Notes: generated by a model not told the origin, from the sequence alone. Positions 1 to 5,690 are shown, counted from the first letter of the stretch. The stretch is DNA of 6,702 nucleotides from Nitrososphaerales archaeon TH5895 (GCA_014523695.1 JAATVS010000694.1:1-6702), one strand, 5' to 3'. Translations and numbers: made by a program.

Positions 1-282
1 ATACCTCAATAGTAAAACGGGGAACGGGACAGAAACCCGCCATACCATTTTCGCAGGAAACGTCAATATTAGTTGTAGATTATTCCTTAAAACTGTTTTC
101 TACTTTATTGTAAATTCATGTTGATATTTTTTCTGGAAGTTTCCATTTATTTCGCCTCAACTGAACCGCTAATATTCTCGAGTACTCACGTTAGGACTAC
201 GTATGGATGAACAAAACCTACCTGAATACTTGCGCCTAAGATTGTATTAGGTGGAAAACCCTTTACTAGACAGCCGATTCTC
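1..282. other. left-edge stretch without a supported gene
   Basis: I see no convincing gene here. A minus-strand frame beginning with ATG at 48 is open to the left edge (16 codons), and a 15-codon plus-strand ORF starts at 203, but neither has a recognisable product or promoter. The right part presumably carries the 3' end and termination region of the minus-strand gene that stops at 283. Confidence 0.5.
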
Positions 283-663
283 TCATTTCACGTCTGCAGT
301 TGTTATCTTCTCTTTATTCTTCTCAGTATCTAAAGATGCACCAGCATCAACGTCACTAAGACTTCTTGTGTCATGTAGTTTATTAAAGTTAGCCTCGTAT
401 CCTGCACAACAGCCATGGGGAGCTATTACGTCAGACACATTTCCAAGTACATCTGGACCTTCGTCTTCGACGAGCATACATTTCCCACCTGATGTATTAA
501 TCCAATAGATACAGTTATAGCAAAAATATCCCTCGTGAAGGTTCGAATCAGAGAATCTATCATATTCTACATAGGAAGCCTTTAGCTTGCTGAACTTTTT
601 GAATTTACTGATGTTATCAGCTGTTCCTATTGCTTCTTTTATCTTCTGAGTTATTTTGGTCAT
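283..663 (-). CDS. small four-cysteine protein, HiPIP-like (tentative), copy 1
   Basis: This 126-residue protein has C48-x2-C51-x10-C62-x23-C86, with an extra C85 next to the last one. Aromatic residues follow the CxxC (CYNCIYW), and the last cysteine sits in GCCAGYEAN. This resembles the HiPIP cluster-binding pattern (CxxC, then C, then G-W-C-x2-aromatic), although the third cysteine sits closer to the CxxC than in classical HiPIPs (x16, then x13). By homology it might bind a 4Fe-4S cluster and carry electrons; that is inference. No Tat or Sec signal is visible, so it is probably cytoplasmic. The tail after residue 95 is polar and probably disordered. The ATG at 663 is chosen because an AAGGAG ribosome-binding site lies 8 nt upstream. 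It follows its paralogue after 46 nt and probably shares its transcript. Alternatives are a zinc-binding or other four-cysteine protein. Confidence 0.68.
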   Translation of the reverse strand: MTKITQKIKEAIGTADNISKFKKFSKLKASYVEYDRFSDSNLHEGYFCYNCIYWINTSGGKCMLVEDEGPDVLGNVSDVIAPHGCCAGYEANFNKLHDTRSLSDVDAGASLDTEKNKEKITTADVK

Positions 664-671
664 TTTATATT

Positions 672-677
672 CTCCTT
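672..677 (-). promoter_or_regulatory. ribosome binding site AAGGAG
   Basis: AAGGAG on the minus strand, 8 nt before the ATG at 663. It fixes the start of this gene. A strong Shine-Dalgarno sequence fits an internal cistron of a two-gene operon, in contrast to the leaderless-looking starts elsewhere in the window. Confidence 0.7.
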
Positions 678-709
678 GCTCTCCAGTTTTCTTTCTTTAT
701 GTGTGATGA

Positions 710-985
710 TCATCTTACCTCCCCTTCGTTAGGATGCCAAAGAGTACAAACACCATACGGAGCTATAATCTCAGACTTTGTACCGTTTACGTCAGGACCA
801 GAATCATGAACTATAGCACAGTGCGTATCCTTAATGAAATATGTACAATTGTAGCAAAAGTATCCTGTATGCAAGTCTGCATGTTTGAAGTGTTCAATCT
901 CTAGATACCCAGAAGTGGCTTTTGACAGTTTAGGATATGATTTGCCAGTTGGAATATTTCTGTTATGATTGGCATCACTTTCCAA
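710..985 (-). CDS. small four-cysteine protein, HiPIP-like (tentative), copy 2
   Basis: This 91-residue paralogue of the next gene shares the blocks PKLSKA/SKLKAS, LHxGYFCYNC, GPDV and IAPxG. Its cysteines are C44-x2-C47-x8-C56-x23-C80, and the last sits in GVCTLWHPN, like the G-W-C-x2-W end of HiPIPs. An electron-transfer or redox-sensing 4Fe-4S role is inferred from this pattern only. There is no signal peptide. The start is uncertain: there is no ATG or GTG, and the first usable codon is a TTG at 985, while the frame stays open back to a TGA at 1058-1060. A TATA-like AT-rich tract (about 1008-1024, minus strand) lies 25-35 nt upstream, which suits a leaderless TTG start. It is the first gene of the presumed two-gene unit and is divergent from the ferritin-like gene. 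Confidence 0.65.
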   Translation of the reverse strand: MESDANHNRNIPTGKSYPKLSKATSGYLEIEHFKHADLHTGYFCYNCTYFIKDTHCAIVHDSGPDVNGTKSEIIAPYGVCTLWHPNEGEVR

Positions 986-1136
986 TTCTTTTGACTGCTC
1001 TATTTTAGGGATTAAACTATTTAATGGTGATAGTATACCGGTATTATTATCTGAATATCAAATATAGAGTCTATAAACTAATACAGAGCTGGACGTAATA
1101 CCATTATTAAGAATATTGCAATAATGATAGTAACAA
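986..1136. promoter_or_regulatory. divergent intergenic promoter region
   Basis: These 151 bp separate the minus-strand four-cysteine pair from the plus-strand ferritin-like gene and must hold promoters in both directions. AT-rich TATA-like tracts are visible at about 1008-1024 (minus direction) and about 1104-1117 (plus direction, 20-33 nt before the ATG at 1137). I see no clear operator palindrome. Confidence 0.4.
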
Positions 1137-1643
1137 ATGGTTGACACTGAAAAGCTCCAAGAGAAGTTAGGTGAAGTATTAGGGTTAGAGATGTCTGCTC
1201 AGAAAGCAGTAGAAAAATTAGGCTCGAAGGGATTATTAGATGAGAACGGTATGCTCTCTAAACTGGAGAAGATGCAGTCGCAAGCTGGTAATCATCAATC
1301 AAAGCTCGAAGAAATAGTCCACAATTTAGCAAACGAAAGTGGTGGATTTGATCCAATGAAAATTCAACAAGTTGCACAAGAGACTGCTCAAAAGTGTTCA
1401 ACTATGATGCAGACTTACATGGGACCAGATCCAGATTCTTCTGAAGCAATAGAATTCCTCTGTCTTGCAGAAGGCGGGGAAGTAACACACTATGAAGTAT
1501 TGGCTGCGATGTCCAAGAAACTTGGTGGAAAAATGAAGAATACCAGGAAGCTCTCAACTACTGTAGATTCTATCCTAAGGGAAGAGAAAAGACATCTTGC
1601 ATTGTGCACAAGATTAGCGAAACAAACTGCTATCTCAGAATAG
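1137..1643 (+). CDS. ferritin-like four-helix protein, DUF892/YciF type
   Basis: This 168-residue, almost entirely helical protein has metal-ligand-like residues spread over four helices, as in ferritin-like diiron proteins. Helix 1 (about 4-28) carries E18 in LExSAQK. Helix 2 (about 41-65) carries H53 and E58/E59. Helix 3 (about 103-128) carries E115-x2-H118-Y-E120, close to the EHYE motif of DUF892. Helix 4 (about 138-163) carries E149-E150-x2-H153. DUF892 proteins have about this length and end the same way (LG, then a leucine-rich helix with EE, then LA). The biochemical role of the family is poorly known; stress or iron handling is usual speculation. The ATG at 1137 is the first in frame, and no Shine-Dalgarno is seen, so the mRNA may be leaderless. 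Its divergence from Fe-S-like genes fits a metal or redox role, but this is only context. Confidence 0.65.
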   Translation: MVDTEKLQEKLGEVLGLEMSAQKAVEKLGSKGLLDENGMLSKLEKMQSQAGNHQSKLEEIVHNLANESGGFDPMKIQQVAQETAQKCSTMMQTYMGPDPDSSEAIEFLCLAEGGEVTHYEVLAAMSKKLGGKMKNTRKLSTTVDSILREEKRHLALCTRLAKQTAISE

Positions 1644-1771
1644 TAATCTAGCTCTGCAGTTAGGGCATGAGTGTTTATTTGAAGTATGACTTTTATGGTT
1701 GATACACTTTGTAATTAATTGATTACAATCATACAGAAATAAACTATCAATTACATTATAATCCTGCTTCT

Positions 1772-1780
1772 TTTATAAAA
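1772..1780 (+). promoter_or_regulatory. TATA box of the TFB gene
   Basis: TTTATAAAA centred about 24 nt before the ATG at 1800. This spacing puts transcription start at or next to the start codon, so the mRNA would be leaderless. It also supports the long N-terminus chosen for the TFB and shows that the gene has its own promoter, apart from the ferritin-like gene 156 bp upstream. Confidence 0.65.
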
Positions 1781-1799
1781 CGAAAAATATATCTCAATT

Positions 1800-2807
1800 A
1801 TGGAATCCCTAGTAGGAAGCGCATCAACTGTATCGCCTTGGCACTATTTTCATGACGGAAATGTCCAACAGGAAAAATTAATTAATAGAATCATCGATGA
1901 CGAACAAAGTCTCTCTGCCTCCAGTAGTATTTGTCATTTATGCAATTCATACTCAACAATCTTTGATGGTCTAACTGGAGAAACTATTTGTTCTAATTGT
2001 GCTACAGTAATTTCTGACAGGCAGATAACAATTGAAAATGATCCAAATATAAAAAGTAAGCTGGGTCAACCGACTTCGCTTGCCTTTCCTGATAAGGGTC
2101 TATCATCTGTCATAACTAGTTCGAATACAGATGCGTATGGAACATCATTAAACCAAGATCAAATAAGTAGCGTTAACAAAATTAGATATTACAATAAACT
2201 CTCTGGCAGCGGAAATCATGGTAGAAACTTAAGAAATGCCTTTGCTGCTATGGCTACAATCAAAGATAAACTTACTCTTACAGATCCTGTAGTAGAAAGG
2301 GCAGCATATTACTACCGCAAGACACTTGACAACAATTTGATCAAAGGAAGATCAATCAAAGGAATGGTAGCTGCTTCAATATATGCTGCATGTAAGGAAA
2401 TGGACATACCTAGGCGACTAGAAGACATATCGAAAGCAGCAGACACCGACAACGTGTTTGCAGGAAAATGTTTTAGGATAATGGCACGAGAGCTAAGTAT
2501 TAACACTTCATGTGTAGATGCAGCTCGCTATATGTCAAAGGTAGCAGAGAATGCTGATGTTAGCCAAAGAACTTGCAGAACCGCACTTGATATGTTGGAC
2601 ATAGTAAAGAAGAATCCTATCTCATATGGCAAGGATCCAAAGGCACTTGCAACTGCTGCCTTATATGGTGCCTGTCTGATTGAGGAACATGATAAAGTCA
2701 GTCAAGTAAGACTAGCAAAAGCCGGAGGAATAAGTGTAGTTACGCTAAGGAAGAGAGCTCTAGACATCTCAAAGTTATTTCCTGAATTACAGAATGAAAT
2801 ATCGTAA
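1800..2807 (+). CDS. tfb: transcription initiation factor B (TFB/TFIIB)
   Basis: This 335-residue protein has the full archaeal TFB layout. An N-terminal extension (1-43) precedes a zinc ribbon with C45-x2-C48 and C64-x2-C67. A B-reader/linker segment lies near 90-105 (GQPTSLAFPDKGLSSVI). Two cyclin-fold repeats follow, at about 143-228 (with GRSIKGMVAASIYAACKEM) and 236-330 (with KALATAALYGACLIEE). TFB bridges TBP on the TATA box and RNA polymerase, and its second cyclin repeat contacts the BRE. TFBs are usually near 300 residues; the surplus here is the extension before the ribbon. No alternative ATG occurs before residue 151, and the TATA box position supports the start at 1800. Archaea of this group often carry several TFBs, so this may be a specialised one serving a subset of promoters. 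The 3' end overlaps a converging minus-strand remnant by 21 bp. Confidence 0.95.
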   Translation: MESLVGSASTVSPWHYFHDGNVQQEKLINRIIDDEQSLSASSSICHLCNSYSTIFDGLTGETICSNCATVISDRQITIENDPNIKSKLGQPTSLAFPDKGLSSVITSSNTDAYGTSLNQDQISSVNKIRYYNKLSGSGNHGRNLRNAFAAMATIKDKLTLTDPVVERAAYYYRKTLDNNLIKGRSIKGMVAASIYAACKEMDIPRRLEDISKAADTDNVFAGKCFRIMARELSINTSCVDAARYMSKVAENADVSQRTCRTALDMLDIVKKNPISYGKDPKALATAALYGACLIEEHDKVSQVRLAKAGGISVVTLRKRALDISKLFPELQNEIS

Positions 2808-3142
2808 AGCTAGATTCATTTCTCTTTTCAACTGAGAAGTTATTTCTTGTAATACTTGTATTAGTTTCTTCTTTTGTGTATTGTCTGTCACATTCCATTT
2901 TTCTTTGTCAGCACGCTTAAGTGCCAATTTGTATTTAACGTCAACCATTGAAGTTGTGAAATTGTTAGCGTCTAGTTTTCTAACATTTTGATGGGCAAGA
3001 ATATACCACTGATATTCTGTTCCAACTGGGACACCCGAACCTTCTGATGGGCAAGAATATACCACTGATATTCTGTTCCAACTGGGACACCCGAACCTTC
3101 TGGTGCCTGTTCTGCTCCTTTTATTGACAGTATAACAGAATT
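2787..3142 (-). pseudogene. unrecognised gene remnant, frame-shifted by a 56-bp duplication
   Basis: The longest minus-strand frame runs from a GTG at 3065 to 2787 (92 residues) and contains a protein-like stretch, VPVGTEYQWYILAHQNVRKL, then a lysine-rich helical C-terminus. I do not recognise the family. A perfect 56-bp tandem duplication (2990-3101) lies at its 5' end. Because 56 is not a multiple of three, the duplication breaks the frame: the upstream codons (KGAEQAPEGSGVPVGTEYQW, first codon near 3125) are in a different frame. Removing one copy would join everything from 3142 to 2787 into one frame of about 99 codons. Even then no ATG, GTG or TTG precedes the conserved part, and a TAA lies at 3143-3145, so the 5' end is also damaged. 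It converges on the TFB gene and overlaps its end by 21 bp. A short expressed C-terminal fragment is possible but less likely. Confidence 0.5.
2990..3101. repeat. perfect tandem duplication, 2 x 56 bp
   Basis: Copy 1 is 2990-3045 and copy 2 is 3046-3101; both begin GATGGGCAAGAATATACCAC and I find no mismatch between them. Identity extends one further base on each side. There is no spacer between copies and no third copy, so this is not a CRISPR. The absence of divergence points to a recent slippage or duplication event, or an assembly error. Confidence 0.95.
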
Positions 3143-3482
3143 TTAATGTAGACTGAATCTCAAAAATGCGAGGTCGTTATCACTAAAATAATGTTACCAA
3201 TGCAGCACCATTACTTACTAACTATTCTGGTCCATTAGCCTTTTCTAGTCTATATACACGCTTCGTAAGGTCTGTAATTCTGACACATACTTTCCTTCTC
3301 TATTATTGGATTCAGGAGGTGGCTCATGGTCCATTCTTTCTTATTTTCTTGCCTAAGCCTATCCAGCTCAGTAAGACTTTCTTCTTCGAGGAATTATTTG
3401 TAAAGGTCAATTCGCTTTTCAAAAACTTAATGCTATCTATTATCCATTTAAAATAAAGGAAGAGGACGAAGACAGAAGTTAA
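3143..3482. other. gene-poor interval between the duplicated remnant and the DUF1259 gene
   Basis: No intact gene is seen. The interval contains the putative coiled-coil remnant. At 3446-3460 the minus strand is T-rich (complement of ATTTAAAATAAAGG), a plausible terminator for the DUF1259 gene. The 3143-3221 part shows nothing I can name. Confidence 0.5.
3222..3426 (-). pseudogene. possible decayed coiled-coil protein remnant
   Basis: No intact ORF lies here, but three minus-strand fragments read like one charged, helical protein. One frame reads VFEKRIDLYK, a TAA at 3394-3396, then FLEEESLTELDRLRQENKKE. A second frame starts with ATG at 3334 and reads MDHEPPPESNNREGKYVSEL, ending at a TAG at 3245-3247. 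A third reads TKRVYRLEKANGPE and stops at 3222. About one frameshift near 3334, one near 3267 and one stop would have to be repaired to join them. The heptad-like spacing of L, V and I suggests a coiled coil; no family was recognised. It lies directly downstream of the DUF1259 gene on the same strand. The reading is suggestive only. Confidence 0.33.
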
Positions 3483-4190
3483 TTATGGACCCGCTGATGT
3501 AGGAGCTCTTGGTTGTTGTTCATCATAAGTCGATGTCAGCATTATTATTTCCTTTGCCTGCTTTATCAAGTCTTGAGCATTTCCAGTTACTGACCAGTGC
3601 AGAAACAGAATCTTTGGAGTTTCACCTAACATATGATGATGCAAAGCAGTTTCAGTCCAGTTATATTTTTGCATAAGATCTTGTACAGGAACTACTTCTG
3701 AATCAAGTAAGGCCCACTCTCCAAACGCAGCTGACATATTTTGGTTGGTTGTATTGGCTTGAAACGCTTCTGTATTGTTTAGCGCAGCTGCCGACGCAAG
3801 CTCAATATAATGTCCTATACCTGAAAAGTTATTTATTACCAGTCCATCGTTTCTAGTTATTGCTGGTGCTTGACGGTAGACTACGATATCGCATAAATCA
3901 TAATCAGGAAGCCCTTTTCCGCTAACCACTTGAGCTAATGATGCACAGTGTTCAGGAGCATTTGCTGGTCTACTTTGGTTGTTGAATATGTATTGTGTAC
4001 CGGTTTGTGGTTTTTGTTCTTCTGGTGGTTGAGATGTTTGTTGCTGTGACTCTGATTGGGACTGTGCATAAACAGTAGCTGCAGTTGTTATTATAGATTC
4101 GTTGGGTACTGAACTAAGGACAGGAAATGCCATCAATCCTGCCATCACGACAAATGCAACTAAAGTTGCGTAATTATTAGCTGTCTTCAT
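3483..4190 (-). CDS. secreted DUF1259 (LppY/LpqO-like) protein
   Basis: This 235-residue protein begins with a Sec-type signal or anchor (K2, then hydrophobic residues about 8-26 ending near VLSS). A Q/S/P/E-rich linker follows (about 42-64), then one DUF1259 domain (about 80-217). The C-terminal hallmark is clear: GEWALLDSEVVPVQDLM, then TALHHHMLGETPKILFLHW at about 181-199, then an alpha-helix, matching the family signature A-L-H-N-H-M-L-x-E-x-P-R-x-F-F-L-H. H184-H185-H186 and H198 could bind a metal, but no biochemical function is established for the family. The bacterial relatives I know of tend to be longer with a repeated domain; here there is one. C82 and C100 could form a disulfide outside the cell. 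The ATG at 4190 has a TATA-like element about 30 nt upstream. It is probably extracytoplasmic and transcribed alone. Confidence 0.82.
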   Translation of the reverse strand: MKTANNYATLVAFVVMAGLMAFPVLSSVPNESIITTAATVYAQSQSESQQQTSQPPEEQKPQTGTQYIFNNQSRPANAPEHCASLAQVVSGKGLPDYDLCDIVVYRQAPAITRNDGLVINNFSGIGHYIELASAAALNNTEAFQANTTNQNMSAAFGEWALLDSEVVPVQDLMQKYNWTETALHHHMLGETPKILFLHWSVTGNAQDLIKQAKEIIMLTSTYDEQQPRAPTSAGP

Positions 4191-4216
4191 TTCAAGCGTA
4201 CTAATGCAACATTACT

Positions 4217-4226
4217 CATAATAAGT
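4217..4226 (-). promoter_or_regulatory. possible TATA box of the DUF1259 gene
   Basis: The minus strand reads ACTTATTATG here, about 30 nt before the ATG at 4190. Spacing and composition suit an archaeal TATA box, and no Shine-Dalgarno is seen. The match is weaker than at the other TATA boxes in the window. Confidence 0.35.
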
Positions 4227-4338
4227 AACAAGCTCACTAACTACGAAAACTAGTTAAAACTCACTAACGAATATACTTCAGTAGAGGGCATTTAATTGCA
4301 ATGCAAGCATAGCCACATTTTCCTACATTAATATTGCA

Positions 4339-4803
4339 GTGACTCAGCTCACAGTAACTCATCGGAATGGCAATGCAGATGCAAACTTTGACAATGTGGG
4401 TGTTTTGATAACTAAAAAGCTCAATTACCTGAATATCGAATACGCTTTCATATGTAGCTATGCTATGCTAACATGCTAGGCGATTGTGGCGTACACATCA
4501 TCTTTGATATACCACTTGTGGTTGTGACCATTGAAGAAATGAAAAGAATTATACTTCGATGACCCCCTGTTAGGTACGGAGCCAAACAAAAATTCGTTCC
4601 CTACTCTACTCCTACACTACCTGACATCCATGGGTGTACCAGTACCAGTTATAAGAGGAGCTCCGGAGCAAACTGCTTCTTTCTATTATTTCAATATCTA
4701 TGCTTGCCCATTAGCATTGAACAGTTTACGCCCTTCGAAGAGCACAGAACAAAAGAACAATCTTTGGCAATTCCATCACGAGCTAAATAAATTAGATTCA
4801 TAG
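4339..4803 (+). pseudogene. putative decayed nucleotidyltransferase-fold gene
   Basis: Three overlapping plus-strand pieces read like one protein. Frame 1 from a GTG at 4339 gives VLITKKLNYLNIEYAFICSY and then AMLT before a TAG (4477-4479). Frame 3, with an ATG at 4473, gives MLGDCGVHIIFDIPLVVVTI and then EEMKRIILR before a TGA (4560-4562). Frame 1 resumes at 4543 and stays open to a TAG at 4801-4803, with MGVPVPVIRGAPEQTASFYY from 4630. Joined, this gives about 154 codons. The pattern LxIEYAFI-[GG/GS]-YAM, L-x-GD, then xDIx-VVV matches the minimal nucleotidyltransferase fold (G-S then D-x-D about 14 residues later). Here the key glycine is a cysteine and the second aspartate is a proline, which fits loss of function. 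Such genes are common in toxin-antitoxin and HEPN-MNT modules. The family call is inference from motif spacing. A separate short gene at 4630-4803 (57 codons) is the main alternative. Confidence 0.42.
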
Positions 4804-4871
4804 TGCGAAACATTCGATACATGCATAGATACGTGAGCCAAGTCAATATTAGACCCGCTTAATTATTTTCT

Positions 4872-4878
4872 CTTATAT
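4872..4878 (+). promoter_or_regulatory. TATA box of the SemiSWEET gene
   Basis: CTTATAT centred about 29 nt before the ATG at 4905. No Shine-Dalgarno is evident, so the transcript is probably leaderless or has a very short leader. Confidence 0.5.
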
Positions 4879-4904
4879 CCAATGTTGTAATCATTGAGAA
4901 TGTA

Positions 4905-5201
4905 ATGGAAGATCTTATTGCGTATGCTGATATAATTGGTACTGTGGCAGGCATACTGGTTCTATCATCATTCATACCACAGCTTATGAAAGCTTACAAA
5001 ACCAAGAAGATGTTTGATGTGTCTGCTCATCTAATGATTCTTATATCAAGTGGAATGTTACTCTGGGTTATCTATGGATTTATCCGATCCGACCCTGTCA
5101 TAATTGGTACCAATACTGCAGGTTTCGCTCTAAACATTACTTTGTTGATTATGAAAATTAGATATGATAAGATGCAACAGAACAGTACCGTAAAAGCATA
5201 A
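4905..5201 (+). CDS. SemiSWEET family sugar transporter (PQ-loop, MtN3-like)
   Basis: This 98-residue membrane protein has three predicted helices, at about 7-27, 41-60 and 66-86, the triple-helix bundle of prokaryotic SemiSWEETs, which act as homodimers. Helix 1 ends with the PQ motif (FIPQLMKAYKTKKMFDVS, P25-Q26). Helix 2 carries LLWVIYG with W54 and Y57, and helix 3 carries N70; a tryptophan and an asparagine at these places are typical of the family's substrate site. Length is normal for the family (about 85-100). SemiSWEETs move mono- or disaccharides down their gradient across the cytoplasmic membrane; the substrate cannot be read from sequence. The ATG at 4905 is set by the TATA box; an ATG at 4882 is followed at once by a stop. 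The gene stands alone, with no sugar-metabolism neighbour. Confidence 0.9.
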   Translation: MEDLIAYADIIGTVAGILVLSSFIPQLMKAYKTKKMFDVSAHLMILISSGMLLWVIYGFIRSDPVIIGTNTAGFALNITLLIMKIRYDKMQQNSTVKA

Positions 5202-5364
5202 GTTGGTTAGACCAGAACACCACGTTGTTCGAATCAATTTGACAAGTTATCATTTTATAGTTTGTTTATTATGAGATAAAAAATGAATATAACGAGATTT
5301 AATGACACTTTTTATCGTATTCGAAGTCGTAGGTACGGGTAGAAAGAATCAAACAGCCCACGCT

Positions 5365-5469
5365 ATGAATTAGCTGCTTATTGCATTGACTATGACCGTT
5401 CTCGGTTTCCTGATCAGTGGAGTTGTGAATGCAACAGCTCAGAACAATTCTACTATTTTCTGTGTTTAA
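5365..5469 (+). pseudogene. remnant of a secreted or membrane protein (signal peptide only)
   Basis: A frame beginning with ATG at 5365 meets a TAG at the third codon (5371-5373) and then reads LLIALTMTVLGFLISGVVNA followed by TAQNNST, ending at a TAA (5467-5469). This looks like a Sec signal peptide with an A-x-A type cleavage region (NATAQ) and a polar start of a mature domain. Starts at TTG 5386 or ATG 5392 would give a peptide of about 25 residues, too short for a normal secreted protein. A neighbouring frame continues with SVFNAVPLYTMEF, as if a frameshift ended the gene. No family is recognisable. Confidence 0.35.
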
Positions 5470-5663
5470 TGCAGTCCCACTGTATACCATGGAATTTCTA
5501 ACAGAACAGAGATGCCGCGATTATACTCAGAAGTACTATTGCTATTATGTATGCTTTTGTTAGATTCTATTATGTAAGTCATCGTCTCCTGTTCCGCCAT
5601 ATTCACATAGATGCGACATTGATTTTCGAAAGTATATATTTACAACGACATTGAGTATAGATA

Positions 5664-5671
5664 TTTATAAA
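5664..5671 (+). promoter_or_regulatory. TATA box of the 98-residue protein gene
   Basis: TTTATAAA centred about 24 nt before the ATG at 5691 (27 nt before the second ATG at 5694). This gives a leaderless or nearly leaderless transcript and is good evidence that the small ORF is a real gene. Confidence 0.6.
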
Positions 5672-5690
5672 CTTCATAATACATTATCCT

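Larger units (their letters stand above)
4191..4904. other. 714-bp interval without an intact gene
   Basis: Between the divergent DUF1259 and SemiSWEET genes. The left end (4191-4260) holds the promoter of the DUF1259 gene, the middle holds the putative decayed nucleotidyltransferase, and the right end (4860-4904) holds the SemiSWEET promoter. I see no tRNA, CRISPR or long inverted repeat. Confidence 0.6.
5202..5690. other. 489-bp interval without an intact gene
   Basis: A T-rich tract at about 5251-5270 could terminate the SemiSWEET transcript. A signal-peptide-like remnant lies near 5365-5469. The right end holds the TATA box of the next gene. Nothing else was recognised. A 63-codon minus-strand ORF at 5299-5490 runs antisense to the remnant and does not look like a protein. 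Confidence 0.55.

Noticed and set aside
251..508. 85-codon plus-strand ORF opposite the first four-Cys protein
   Set aside because: It is antisense to a better-supported gene with a ribosome-binding site and paralogue, and its serine-rich sequence looks like an antisense artefact.
2312..2506. 64-codon minus-strand ORF inside the TFB gene
   Set aside because: It lies wholly antisense to a cyclin-fold repeat of a certain gene.
2990..3101. Two repeats as a possible CRISPR or attachment site
   Set aside because: The copies abut with no spacer, there are only two, and no integrase or Cas gene is nearby.
3314..3403. AGGAGGTG Shine-Dalgarno-like sequence before an ATG at 3326 (25 codons)
   Set aside because: The peptide is low-complexity serine/leucine and lies opposite the putative coiled-coil remnant; probably chance.
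5228..5237. GTTCGAATCA resembling a tRNA T-loop (another copy at 541)
   Set aside because: No acceptor, D or anticodon stems can be built around it, the T stem has only about 3 bp, and the copy at 541 lies inside a coding sequence.
5299..5490. 63-codon minus-strand ORF
   Set aside because: There is no promoter or protein-like pattern, and it runs antisense to a signal-peptide-like stretch that reads better.
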